Shown here piece by piece: positions 1 through 5,956 of a stretch of 9,072 bases of DNA (positions within the stretch are counted from its first letter, which is position 1; each line of letters begins with the position of its first letter). The translations under genes were made by a program, and so were the position numbers. The notes under the pieces are model-generated. The model had not been told where the DNA came from. It ran no database searches and saw only the letters and a program-made list of their open reading frames with translations. The stretch is from Thalassotalea_A litorea (GTDB lineage Bacteria; Pseudomonadota; Gammaproteobacteria; Enterobacterales; Alteromonadaceae). The stretch lies in contig NZ_JBHZSG010000070.1 of assembly GCF_043642205.1 (NCBI RefSeq), positions 1 to 9,072 on the forward strand, in the 5' to 3' direction.

Positions 1-88
1 ACTGGCGTCTTATGTAGTGATATCAAAGACAGTAAAATTACCTGCAACAGCACTTAAGGGGCAAACATTCTTAACGGATATCGAGTAA
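1..88 (+). CDS. Possible 3' end of a gene entering from the left edge (unrecognised)
   Basis: A frame open from base 2 runs 28 codons to a TAA at 86-88. It begins LASYVVIS and ends in a tail with KLPATALKGQ and TDIE. The case for coding rests on comparison with the right edge: the reverse complement there also reads LASYVVIS in the matching frame, and the Leu, Ala and Ser codons differ only by synonymous bases (CTG/TTG, GCG/GCA, TCT/TCG). A hydrophobic stretch followed by a polar, basic tail would suit the C-terminus of a membrane transporter such as a sodium:solute symporter, but that is only a guess from a short fragment. The alternative frame 1, ending at a TAA at 55-57, cannot be excluded. 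No convincing terminator follows closely. Confidence 0.35.
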   Translation, partial: LASYVVISKTVKLPATALKGQTFLTDIE

Positions 89-389
89 ACCAGAAAGCAC
101 CGTACTCACATCAATCGATAACCAGGATTCCTGTATGTCATCCAGCATTATTCAGTTTCGAATAACATCCATCCAGGTTCGATGCTCATAACCTACTGTT
201 AATAAAGCAAGTGCGGAATAAAAAAGACATGGGAAAGAATAAGGCATAAAACGCTAAACGGTATTGTTGATACAGATAGAAGGAATTTGTCGATTATTTA
301 GTGAGTAAGTGCCTTTTATAACCTTCACCAACTTGATAAGCAAAGGTATAACTAGGGCATAAGAGGCCATCACCAGGGCATCAAACCTG

Positions 390-452
390 ACGGTGAAAGT
401 TAACGCGCAAATCTAAACGTAAGCATTTGCGCATCAATTTTTAGTTAACCGT
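390..452. repeat. Nested inverted repeat, possible bidirectional terminator-like hairpin
   Basis: GCGCAAAT at 405-412 and ATTTGCGC at 425-432 form a perfect 8-bp stem around a 12-base loop. On the plus strand it is followed by ATCAATTTTT, a modest T-rich tail ending at 442. Outside this stem, GTTAAC occurs at 399-404 and 444-449, and ACGGT at 390-394 is complementary to ACCGT at 448-452, so the surrounding sequence has extra dyad symmetry. It could end a plus-strand transcript from the left-edge gene, although it lies about 315 bases beyond that stop. Confidence 0.4.
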
Positions 453-468
453 CTTAATCGATAAACCT

Positions 469-505
469 ATTGTACCGAATCACTCATCGAATGATTCAGT
501 ACAAT
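469..505 (-). repeat. 14-bp inverted repeat downstream of the TRAP operon
   Basis: ATTGTACCGAATCA at 469-482 pairs with TGATTCAGTACAAT at 492-505 across a 9-base loop. Thirteen of 14 positions are complementary, and the one mismatch becomes a G-U wobble in the minus-strand RNA. The hairpin is therefore more stable in the transcript of the TRAP operon, whose last stop codon lies about 93 bases upstream on that strand. No proper T-run follows on the minus strand, so it is more likely an RNA 3'-end stabilising or processing structure, or a protein-binding dyad, than a classical intrinsic terminator. Confidence 0.4.
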
Positions 506-542
506 CATTGTTATGTTATTCCGGTGAACTTTAGTGCATCAA

Positions 543-565
543 ATAGTCGTCCTTGTACGACTTAT
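543..565 (-). terminator. Weak hairpin just after the TRAP operon
   Basis: AGTCGT at 545-550 pairs with ACGACT at 557-562 across a 6-base loop, and two more A-T pairs form if one T is bulged. It lies about 33 bases beyond the last stop codon of the minus-strand operon. The bases after it on the minus strand (ATTTGATG) are only slightly T-rich, so termination here would be inefficient or assisted by the stronger hairpin at 469-505. Confidence 0.3.
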
Positions 566-597
566 AAACGCTAACATCGGGGATTTTAAATACCACT

Positions 598-1887
598 CTA
601 TAAGCCAAATACACCGGGTAAAAACTCACTAATTTGTGGGAACGCAGTGACACAAATTAACGCAATGACCATGGCCACATATAGAGGTAATATAGGTTTA
701 ATAATCTCTGCGATGCTAATTTTGCCGATACTACAACCAACAAACAATACACTACCAACAGGTGGCGTGCATAACCCAATAGACAGATTTAAAATCATCA
801 TAATGCCAAAGTGCAATGGTGAAATACCCAGAGATTCCGCTACCGGTAAGAATATTGGCGTAAAGATCAATACCGCAGGCGTCATGTCCATAAACGTTCC
901 AATAACTAACAACACCAAATTGATAATTAACAGGATGTATAAAGGGTTATTAGATAAAGCCAGCATAAATTCAGAAATCGCCTGAGGGATAGACTGATAA
1001 GACAATAGCCAGGACATTGCTGATGATGCTGCGATTAATAACATAACGATCGAGGTCGTTCGTACCGCCTGTAAAAACAACGGATAAAGATCTTTTGCAG
1101 ACAACTGACGATATACGTAAAACGCCAAAATAAATGAGTAAATTACCGCAACGGCGCCGGCTTCCGTCGGCGTAAAGAAACCGCCAATAATGCCACCAAT
1201 AACTAATACCACCAAAGCCAGGCTCGGTAAGGCGCCAACAAAGGCCGTGATAAATGGCTTAATATCCACAGCACGAGCAGGTATTTGATTGGTACGTTTC
1301 AAGTGTATGGCTGCCGCAGTCATCAATAAAAAAGTCACTAATAAACCGGGTAAATAGCCACCGATAAACAACGCAGCGATTGAAACACCACCACTGGCTA
1401 GGGAATAAATAATTAAAATATTACTGGGCGGGATCAACATTCCTACGGTTGAAGCGGTTACCGTGACAGCGGAGCTGAACGATCGGGTATAACCTGATTT
1501 TTCCATTTCAGGGATCATAAAACCACCAACGGCAGAAGTGGACGCGACAGCTGAACCTGAAATCGAACCAAATAGTGTACAGGCGATCACATTCACATAC
1601 GCCAAACCGCCGGGTAACTTACCGACTAAAGACATGGCAAAGTCGATAAGGCGACTGGCGATACCGCCGCTCCCCATCAGGTAGCCCGACAGGATAAAAA
1701 ATGGTACCGCTAGCAACGCAAAACTATCGACGCCTGCTGCCAGGCGCTGGGCAACAGTTGTAGCCGCAGGCAAGACGTCTATGGTCAAGATCATAGATGC
1801 AAATGTCGCGACAATAATAGCGATGGCGATAGATTGATTTGCCAATAACAGCAGACAAAATAGCGTAAAAAGAATCAGTTCAGTCAT
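598..1887 (-). CDS. TRAP transporter large permease subunit (DctM family)
   Basis: This 429-residue protein is the main membrane subunit of a tripartite ATP-independent periplasmic (TRAP) transporter, which uses an ion gradient (usually sodium) to import organic acids delivered by a binding protein. It is hydrophobic throughout, with about 11-12 membrane segments. The family motifs are present in order: VPFFILSGYLM at 61-71, FGSISGSAVASTSAVG at 106-121, MLIPPS at 150-155, FTPTEAGAVAVIYS at 238-251, FMDMTPAVLIFTPIFLP at 332-348, and NLSIGLCTPPVG at 367-378. Length is normal for the family. The ATG start is two bases after the stop of the small subunit gene, and AGGGGG at 1895-1900 inside that gene serves as ribosome binding site. 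It is the last gene of the operon. The uxu operon beside it makes a uronate the likely substrate; the subunit itself does not reveal specificity. Confidence 0.95.
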   Translation of the reverse strand: MTELILFTLFCLLLLANQSIAIAIIVATFASMILTIDVLPAATTVAQRLAAGVDSFALLAVPFFILSGYLMGSGGIASRLIDFAMSLVGKLPGGLAYVNVIACTLFGSISGSAVASTSAVGGFMIPEMEKSGYTRSFSSAVTVTASTVGMLIPPSNILIIYSLASGGVSIAALFIGGYLPGLLVTFLLMTAAAIHLKRTNQIPARAVDIKPFITAFVGALPSLALVVLVIGGIIGGFFTPTEAGAVAVIYSFILAFYVYRQLSAKDLYPLFLQAVRTTSIVMLLIAASSAMSWLLSYQSIPQAISEFMLALSNNPLYILLIINLVLLVIGTFMDMTPAVLIFTPIFLPVAESLGISPLHFGIMMILNLSIGLCTPPVGSVLFVGCSIGKISIAEIIKPILPLYVAMVIALICVTAFPQISEFLPGVFGL

Positions 1888-1889
1888 GA

Positions 1890-2417
1890 TTATGCCCCCT
1901 GGCCATGATTATCAACAGGATCTGAACCACCAGGTGGGTGAGATACATTCATTAAACGGATCAGGTTATCGATGGCGAACATCAGAAAAACAAGGCCAGC
2001 GATAGGAATAACCAGATAAACATAGGCCATGTTTAGTCCGAGTACGGACGAATACTGCTCTAGGGTATACACGACATAGACCACATTTCCTCCGCCGATA
2101 AGCAACACAAAAACGGCAAACAGAATCGTTACTATCGCGTTAAACGCGGAAACTTTTCCATGATGCTTTTTGGGTAATTTTTGCACTAACAAGTCAAAAC
2201 CTAAATGATCTTTGAAGCGATAAGCGACGGCAGCGCCTAATAAACTTATCCAAATCAATAAAAAACGAGCAACCTCTTCTGTAAATGAGCTCGGTTGAGG
2301 AAATAGAAAACGTGTCAGAACTTGCCAGGACACATCGATTATCAACAGCACCAGCAATGTAACTACGACTCGACTTAAAAGTTGCTCTAGCTTTAACATC
2401 GTATTAGAAAACCACAT
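1890..2417 (-). CDS. TRAP transporter small permease subunit (DctQ family)
   Basis: This is the four-helix membrane subunit that pairs with the large subunit in TRAP transporters. From the chosen start it is 175 residues, with membrane segments at roughly 17-37, 51-67, 94-114 and 131-155. The DctQ signature TEEVARFLLIWISLLGAA lies at 46-63, and a conserved LGLNMAYVYLVIPIAG stretch at 126-141. The frame stays open upstream to a TTG at 2450, but that would overlap the binding protein gene by 32 bases. The ATG at 2417 is preferred because it follows the upstream TAA by one base and has a strong TGAGGAG ribosome binding site at 2428-2434, ten bases away. The C-terminal tail after about 156 is polar (HPPGGSDPVDNHGQGA). 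Packing with its neighbours implies one transcript and coupled translation. Confidence 0.93.
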   Translation of the reverse strand: MWFSNTMLKLEQLLSRVVVTLLVLLIIDVSWQVLTRFLFPQPSSFTEEVARFLLIWISLLGAAVAYRFKDHLGFDLLVQKLPKKHHGKVSAFNAIVTILFAVFVLLIGGGNVVYVVYTLEQYSSVLGLNMAYVYLVIPIAGLVFLMFAIDNLIRLMNVSHPPGGSDPVDNHGQGA

Positions 2418-2418
2418 A

Positions 2419-3420
2419 TTAATTTTTCTCCTCAGCTTTAATGTCAGCAATTAGCTGAAGAATGTCCTTATCATCGATTTTCTCATATACGCTTTTGACA
2501 CTGTCTCGAAAAGGCGTTTTGTCAGGATAAACCACTTCAACACCATAATCTTTGACTTTCGCCAATGCATCATTGGTCGATTTTTGCCATAGCTCTATTT
2601 GATATTCGGTTGCTTGCTGCATTGCGACTTCAACCCATTGTTTTTGTTGTGCTGAAAGCTGTTGCCATAAGTGCGTTCCGATAATGATGACATCAGGGAT
2701 AGAGGTGTGCTCATCAAGAACGTAGTATTTGCTGACCTCATAATGTTTTGAAAAATAGAAACTCGGTGGGTTGTTCTCCGCGCCGTCTACGACACCTTGT
2801 TGTAATGCAGTGTAGAGTTCCCCCCAAGAAACCGGGGTTGCGGAACCGCCCATGGTATTTACCATGTTCACAGCACTTTGACTGTTCATGACACGAATTT
2901 TAAGGCCTGCTAAATCGGCCGGCGTTTGTATGGATTTTTCAGTGGCATAAAAACTACGACTTCCAGCATCAAAATATCCAAGCCCCTTGATACGAAATCG
3001 TTCCCCCTCTGAAAGTAAAGACTCACCGATAGGCCCATTCAACACCCGCCAAAAGTGTTGCTGGTCCTGAAACAAATACGGCAATCCAAACACTTTCATA
3101 TTCGGCACGAATGCCTCTAGCGAGCTGGCAGATACTTTCGTCATACCAATGGTACCAAATTGAATCAACTCGATGATTTCCCGCTCAGAGCCTAATTGAC
3201 CGGCAGGAAATACGGTCACCTTTATCGTTCCTTCAGATAAGGCTTCTAGTCGTTGTTGAAAATGCACCAAGGCCAGATGTACGGGGTGATTGACATCAAG
3301 CCCATGTGCAAGCCTGATAGTTTTGTGTTCAACATTGCTGTCAGAACAACTGTATAAAAATGGCAAAAACGCCACGAATACCAAGATCCGACTTAAGCGT
3401 TTGCATTTCTGTATAAGCAT
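2419..3420 (-). CDS. TRAP transporter solute-binding protein (DctP family), predicted lipoprotein, likely uronate-binding
   Basis: This 333-residue extracytoplasmic binding protein captures the substrate and hands it to the two membrane subunits encoded downstream. The DctP fold is shown by KTIRLAHG near 33-40, FPAGQLGSEREI at 71-82, AGLKIRVMNS at 171-180 with the conserved carboxylate-binding Arg176, ELYTALQQGVVDGAEN at 201-216, and a second basic residue, Arg155, in SRSFY. The N-terminus is unusual: basic residues, a hydrophobic stretch (12-23), then LYSC with Cys25, which reads as a lipobox, so the mature protein would be lipid-anchored. The residue after the cysteine is Ser, which by the Lol sorting rule does not force inner-membrane retention. 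Start: ATG at 3420 with AGAGG at 3426-3430, five bases away. A uronate ligand is inferred from the neighbouring glucuronate pathway and the divergent regulator; glucuronate is the first guess, galacturonate or a short oligouronide also possible. Confidence 0.92.
   Translation of the reverse strand: MLIQKCKRLSRILVFVAFLPFLYSCSDSNVEHKTIRLAHGLDVNHPVHLALVHFQQRLEALSEGTIKVTVFPAGQLGSEREIIELIQFGTIGMTKVSASSLEAFVPNMKVFGLPYLFQDQQHFWRVLNGPIGESLLSEGERFRIKGLGYFDAGSRSFYATEKSIQTPADLAGLKIRVMNSQSAVNMVNTMGGSATPVSWGELYTALQQGVVDGAENNPPSFYFSKHYEVSKYYVLDEHTSIPDVIIIGTHLWQQLSAQQKQWVEVAMQQATEYQIELWQKSTNDALAKVKDYGVEVVYPDKTPFRDSVKSVYEKIDDKDILQLIADIKAEEKN
2428..2434 (-). promoter_or_regulatory. Ribosome binding site deciding the DctQ start
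   Basis: TGAGGAG on the minus strand lies ten bases before the ATG at 2417, inside the 3' end of the binding protein gene. It makes the ATG at 2417 the better start over the in-frame TTG at 2450. Confidence 0.75.
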
Positions 3421-3501
3421 AACAGCCTCTTATTTTAGTTTTTTAATGGCCAATCATCTTTATCACATATCGCTAATATAACGGGAATTATGTTACTTTT
3501 A

Positions 3502-3523
3502 ATTGGTCTTGCCACTTGACCAT
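3502..3523 (+). promoter_or_regulatory. Candidate operator shared with the uxuA upstream region
   Basis: The site reads ATTGGT, CTTG, CCACTTG, A, CCAT. Eighteen of its 22 bases match, in reverse orientation, the site at 4691-4712 upstream of uxuA. The inner 11 bases, TGGT-CTT-GCCA, resemble the TGGT-N3-ACCA pattern known for FadR-subfamily GntR regulators, and a wider dyad TGGTC-N9-GACCA spans 3504-3522. It overlaps the candidate -10 of the TRAP operon promoter and the -35 of the candidate regulator promoter, so one bound dimer could repress both directions. Confidence 0.55.
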
Positions 3524-3546
3524 AGTATTATGCGCGTCAGTAAAAT
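3516..3546 (+). promoter_or_regulatory. Candidate promoter for the GntR-family regulator gene
   Basis: TTGACC at 3516-3521 (5 of 6 bases of the -35 consensus) and TAAAAT at 3541-3546 (5 of 6 of the -10) are 19 bases apart, slightly long. Transcription would start near 3553 and give a leader of about 98 bases containing the two TGTTAACAT repeats. A rival is TTGAGT at 3560-3565 with CATAAT at 3581-3586, at a short 15-base spacing. Confidence 0.35.
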
Positions 3547-3551
3547 TTCAA
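3522..3551 (-). promoter_or_regulatory. Candidate promoter for the TRAP operon
   Basis: On the minus strand, TTGAAA (3546-3551) and TACTAT (3522-3527) are separated by 18 bases. Transcription would start near 3515, inside the candidate operator at 3502-3523, and give a leader of roughly 95 bases before the binding protein start. The -10 matches the consensus at only 4 of 6 positions. Confidence 0.35.
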
Positions 3552-3574
3552 CTATTTTATTGAGTTCATCATAT

Positions 3575-3600
3575 TGTTAACATAATTTCTCTGTTAACAT
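3575..3600 (+). repeat. Tandem TGTTAACAT repeats upstream of the regulator gene
   Basis: TGTTAACAT occurs at 3575-3583 and again at 3592-3600, 17 bases apart start to start. Each contains the perfect 8-bp palindrome TGTTAACA. They sit 51-76 bases before the GTG start of the regulator. Repeated palindromes in an upstream region look like binding sites for a dimeric regulator, either for autoregulation or for a second input. They do not resemble the ATTGGT/CCACTTG site. Confidence 0.4.
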
Positions 3601-3638
3601 GAGTTTTTAATGGCTTATCCCACATAAATAACGGCAAA

Positions 3639-3643
3639 AAGGA
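3639..3643 (+). promoter_or_regulatory. Ribosome binding site supporting the GTG start of the regulator
   Basis: AAGGA lies seven bases before the GTG at 3651. There is no better-placed ATG, and the resulting N-terminus leads directly into the winged-helix domain. Confidence 0.7.
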
Positions 3644-3650
3644 AAACATT

Positions 3651-4346
3651 GTGGAACTTGAAACGATAAAAACTGAAAGGTTATACGTTAAGGTGGCCGA
3701 ACAGATTTCAAAGTTGGTAAAAGAAGGTAATATAAAAACCGGTGACAAGTTACCATCTGAACGTGTTCTTGCCGAAAGAATTGGCGTAAGCCGACCCACA
3801 ATTCGAGAAGCAATGATAGCCCTGGAAATCGCAGGCATCATTGAAATCAGAACTGGCTCTGGTATTTACGTTATTGACCAAAAACCTGAGTTGTTTTTAT
3901 CAGATGAAGGCGTTGGCCCTTTTGAGATTCTGGATACGCGCTATATCGTCGAAGCAGAAGCTTGCGCACTGGCTGCAGCAAGAATTACCGATGAACAATT
4001 GCAGGAATTACGCGACACCATAAAGGAAATGGAAGAAGAGGAAAAGCGCCCAGACGCCAGTGAACAAGCCGATATGAAATTTCACCTGCTGATCGCTGAA
4101 GCTAGCCAAAACTCAGCGCTTAGTGCTATCGTAAAATGGTTATGGGAATTGAGAAATCAGTCTGCTTTGAGTAAATCCTTTATGGCTAGATTGCGGGAAG
4201 AAGGCATTCACCCATCGATAAACCAGCATAAACGCATAGTGTCAGCCTTAGAAATACGAAACCCTGAAAAGGCACGCATTGCGATGAAGTCACACATTGA
4301 AAGTGCCTCCGAAGCAGCCTCGACCTATTTCGCTAGCAATAAATAA
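3651..4346 (+). CDS. GntR-family transcriptional regulator with FCD ligand-binding domain (FadR subfamily), likely hexuronate regulator
   Basis: This 231-residue protein has an N-terminal winged helix-turn-helix (about 11-74), with LPSERVLAERIGVSRPTIRE at 34-53 as the recognition region and an RTGSGIYV wing at 67-74. The C-terminal helical FCD domain follows (about 91-227). The metal-binding set typical of FCD proteins is complete: Asp141, His145, His193 and His215. FCD regulators commonly sense small organic acids; UxuR and ExuR of enteric bacteria belong here and sense hexuronate-pathway intermediates, but they are somewhat longer (about 257 residues), so I do not assign a symbol. The gene starts with GTG, is divergent from the TRAP operon, precedes the uxu operon, and ends in its own terminator. 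It is inferred to repress both operons until a fructuronate- or mannonate-like inducer appears; the inducer is not shown by the sequence. Confidence 0.92.
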   Translation: MELETIKTERLYVKVAEQISKLVKEGNIKTGDKLPSERVLAERIGVSRPTIREAMIALEIAGIIEIRTGSGIYVIDQKPELFLSDEGVGPFEILDTRYIVEAEACALAAARITDEQLQELRDTIKEMEEEEKRPDASEQADMKFHLLIAEASQNSALSAIVKWLWELRNQSALSKSFMARLREEGIHPSINQHKRIVSALEIRNPEKARIAMKSHIESASEAASTYFASNK

Positions 4347-4352
4347 CTCTAC

Positions 4353-4387
4353 AGGCCACTTGTTTCGAAAGTGGCCTTTCCGCTTTT
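4353..4387 (+). terminator. Intrinsic terminator after the regulator gene
   Basis: AGGCCACTT at 4353-4361 pairs perfectly with AAGTGGCCT at 4369-4377 around a 7-base loop, followed by a T-rich tail to 4387 (TTTCCGCTTTT, counting the closing T of the stem). It starts seven bases after the stop codon. It separates the regulator transcript from the uxu operon, which therefore needs its own promoter. The stem arm repeats ten bases (AGGCCACTTG, 4353-4362) found in the candidate uxu operator. Confidence 0.85.
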
Positions 4388-4690
4388 AGAAAAACATTGG
4401 ACGGCAATCCTAAACACATAATTTATCATCAACGCCTCGGGACTGAGTTTTCTTGTAAAGATTCGTCAAACCCACCATCAATTTAAAACTCATCCTATAA
4501 TAAAGAACCATTTTCACCTTCGATTTAACGTGAGTATTGGACGAATAATAATTAAATGACTAACTCTCAGGCCATAAAAACTCAGAGCTTTGGTTTCACA
4601 ATCTTTGCTATTAGCACCACCAGATATCAGGCCTTATCCGGTTTGTTATTGCAACTTAATATTTGCCAAACGACTAATCTCTATGGTTAA

Positions 4691-4719
4691 ATGGGCAAGT
4701 GGCCTTACCAATATTGGTA
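4691..4719 (-). promoter_or_regulatory. Candidate operator for the uxu operon, with adjoining palindrome
   Basis: Read on the minus strand, 4712 to 4691 gives ATTGGT, AAGG, CCACTTG, C, CCAT, matching the divergent-region site at 18 of 22 positions. Overlapping it on the plus strand is the perfect 14-bp palindrome TACCAATATTGGTA (4706-4719), which places two ATTGGT half-sites back to back. If TATACT at 4730-4735 is the -10, the site covers the -35 region, a repressing position. Confidence 0.55.
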
Positions 4720-4729
4720 TCGGTTAATG

Positions 4730-4735
4730 TATACT
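4730..4735 (+). promoter_or_regulatory. Candidate -10 element of the uxuA operon
   Basis: TATACT (5 of 6 consensus bases) lies about 50 bases before the uxuA start. The best -35 candidate is TTACCA at 4705-4710 (4 of 6), 19 bases upstream and inside the candidate operator. A weak -35 would suit a promoter needing relief of repression or an activator. Assignment is tentative. Confidence 0.35.
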
Positions 4736-4784
4736 TGGATATATCGATAAGCCATTTTATTAAATTTTTAGTGGATGATTAATT

Positions 4785-5945
4785 ATGAAAGAAACGTGGC
4801 GCTGGTTTGGGCCTAGTGACTCAATTTCGCTCGAGATGATTGTACAAGCTGGTGCTACCGGCATTGTCACTGCCATGCATGAAATTCCAACGGGTGAGTT
4901 ATGGCCATTAGATGCCATAAAAAAACGTAAAGCACAGATCCAAAAAGCAGGTCTAGAATGGAGTGTGGTTGAAAGTGTCCCGGTTCATAACAACATCAAA
5001 ACTCGTACAGGAAACTATCAGAAACATATTGAAAATTACAAACAAACGTTGATTAATTTGGGTAAGGCCGGAATTGATACCGTATGTTATAACTTTATGC
5101 CCGTTGTTGACTGGACTCGCACGAACTTAAATTACAAACTGGAAAATGCCAGTTATGCGTTGCGATTTGAAATGACAGATTTCGTCGCCTATGACGTATT
5201 TGTATTGAAAAGAAAAGATGCTGAACGTAGCTATGCCACCGAGTTGGTTACCAAAGCTAAACAGCGCCTTGATACCATGAGTGCAGAACAAATTCAGCAA
5301 TTAGAAGATAATATTATTGCCGGTTTGCCCGGTGGCGAAGGCTCGTACAGCAGAGCCTCGATTTTAATCGCTATCGAAGAATTTATTCGCTTGGGAACTG
5401 AAGGACTCCGTGAAAATCTATTCACTTTCTTAAAAGACATCATACCTGCGGCTGAATCAGCCGGTATAAAAATGTGTATCCACCCAGACGATCCGCCATT
5501 TTCTTTATTTGGCCTTCCCCGAGTTGTTTCAACTCAGGAAGATGCTCAACAGTTGCTGGATGCTGTTCCAAGCCCCGCGAATGGCTTAACATTATGTGCC
5601 GGTTCCTATGGAGCGCGTGGCGATAATGATCTGGTATGTATGGCGAACACTTTTGCGGAACGTATTTATTTTGTGCACCTAAGAAACGTGATTCGTGAAC
5701 AAGATGGTTCATTCTATGAATCAGAACACCTAAATGGTGATAACGACATGGTTGGGTTAATTCAGGCACTGCTTAGTGCGGAGAAAACGACAGGTGTTCA
5801 GATACCAATGCGTCCAGATCATGGACATTTAATGGCCGATGAAATCGGTGCAAAAGACGTTAAACCAGGTTACTCCTATCAGGGTAGAATGAAAGGTTTA
5901 GCAGAGCTACGCGGCGTGATTCATACGTTAGAACACATTAGATAA
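4785..5945 (+). CDS. uxuA: Mannonate dehydratase
   Basis: UxuA removes water from D-mannonate to give 2-keto-3-deoxy-D-gluconate, the last dedicated step of cytoplasmic glucuronate breakdown, using Mn2+ or Fe2+. The 386-residue length is normal (E. coli UxuA is about 394). The N-terminus TWRWFGPSD at 4-12 is characteristic and supports the ATG. Other landmarks are NFMPVVDWTRT at 103-113, HPDDPP at 233-238, CAGS at 271-274, VHLRN at 297-301, RPDHGH at 343-348 and PGYSYQGRMKGLAELRG at 361-377. His233, Cys271, His298 and Asp345 fit the four metal ligands known from structures of the family, with comparable spacing. It is the first gene of uxuA-uxaC-uxuB; the isomerase gene follows after 11 bases. 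Nothing is truncated or missing. Confidence 0.97.
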   Translation: MKETWRWFGPSDSISLEMIVQAGATGIVTAMHEIPTGELWPLDAIKKRKAQIQKAGLEWSVVESVPVHNNIKTRTGNYQKHIENYKQTLINLGKAGIDTVCYNFMPVVDWTRTNLNYKLENASYALRFEMTDFVAYDVFVLKRKDAERSYATELVTKAKQRLDTMSAEQIQQLEDNIIAGLPGGEGSYSRASILIAIEEFIRLGTEGLRENLFTFLKDIIPAAESAGIKMCIHPDDPPFSLFGLPRVVSTQEDAQQLLDAVPSPANGLTLCAGSYGARGDNDLVCMANTFAERIYFVHLRNVIREQDGSFYESEHLNGDNDMVGLIQALLSAEKTTGVQIPMRPDHGHLMADEIGAKDVKPGYSYQGRMKGLAELRGVIHTLEHIR

Positions 5946-5956
5946 GGTGGCATTTA

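Larger units (their letters stand above)
89..597. other. Gene-free stretch with hairpins between the left-edge gene and the TRAP operon
   Basis: I see no supportable coding region in these 509 bases: open stretches are short and lack ribosome binding sites. The part nearest the TRAP operon is rich in inverted repeats (around 390-452, 469-505 and 543-565, listed separately). If the left-edge fragment is a plus-strand gene, this is the space between two convergent transcripts, where bidirectional termination structures are expected. The left half (89-389) shows nothing I can assign. Confidence 0.5.
4388..4784 (+). promoter_or_regulatory. Long intergenic control region upstream of the uxuA operon
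   Basis: These roughly 400 bases separate the regulator's terminator from uxuA. They contain the candidate operator at 4691-4719 and a -10-like TATACT at 4730-4735. Further upstream, a perfect TATAAT lies at 4496-4501, without a convincing -35 at 17 bases; if used it would give a leader of about 280 bases. A 44-codon open frame at 4556-4690 has no ribosome binding site and is not called. The uxuA start itself has only a modest ribosome binding site (TGGAT, GGA at 4773-4775, nine bases before the ATG). I see no recognised riboswitch. Confidence 0.5.

Noticed and set aside
469..505. The 14-bp hairpin as a classical intrinsic terminator
   Set aside because: Neither strand has a T-run directly after the stem, so it is listed as an inverted repeat only.
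647..985. 112-codon plus-strand open frame opposite the large TRAP subunit
   Set aside because: It is antisense to a highly conserved membrane protein gene, has no ribosome binding site or recognisable domain, and is a shadow of the codon bias of the real gene. The same applies to the opposite-strand frames at 5440-5769, 6714-6965 and 8020-8226.
2418..2450. Longer start of the small TRAP subunit at a TTG (2450)
   Set aside because: It needs a rare start codon and an overlap with the upstream gene, while the ATG at 2417 has a strong ribosome binding site and sits one base after the upstream stop codon.
3651..4346. Naming the regulator uxuR or exuR
   Set aside because: The FCD family has many sensors with similar layout; this protein is shorter than the enteric ones, and the operator candidate differs from theirs. 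Context supports a hexuronate role but not a specific name.
4396..4543. ATTGGACG direct repeat at 4396-4403 and 4536-4543
   Set aside because: Eight bases repeated once with no symmetry and no promoter placement is within chance expectation for this AT-rich region.
4556..4690. 44-codon plus-strand open frame between the regulator and uxuA
   Set aside because: No ribosome binding site before its ATG, a TAA directly upstream in frame, unremarkable composition, and its end abuts the candidate operator. It looks like a chance frame, although a leader peptide cannot be strictly excluded.
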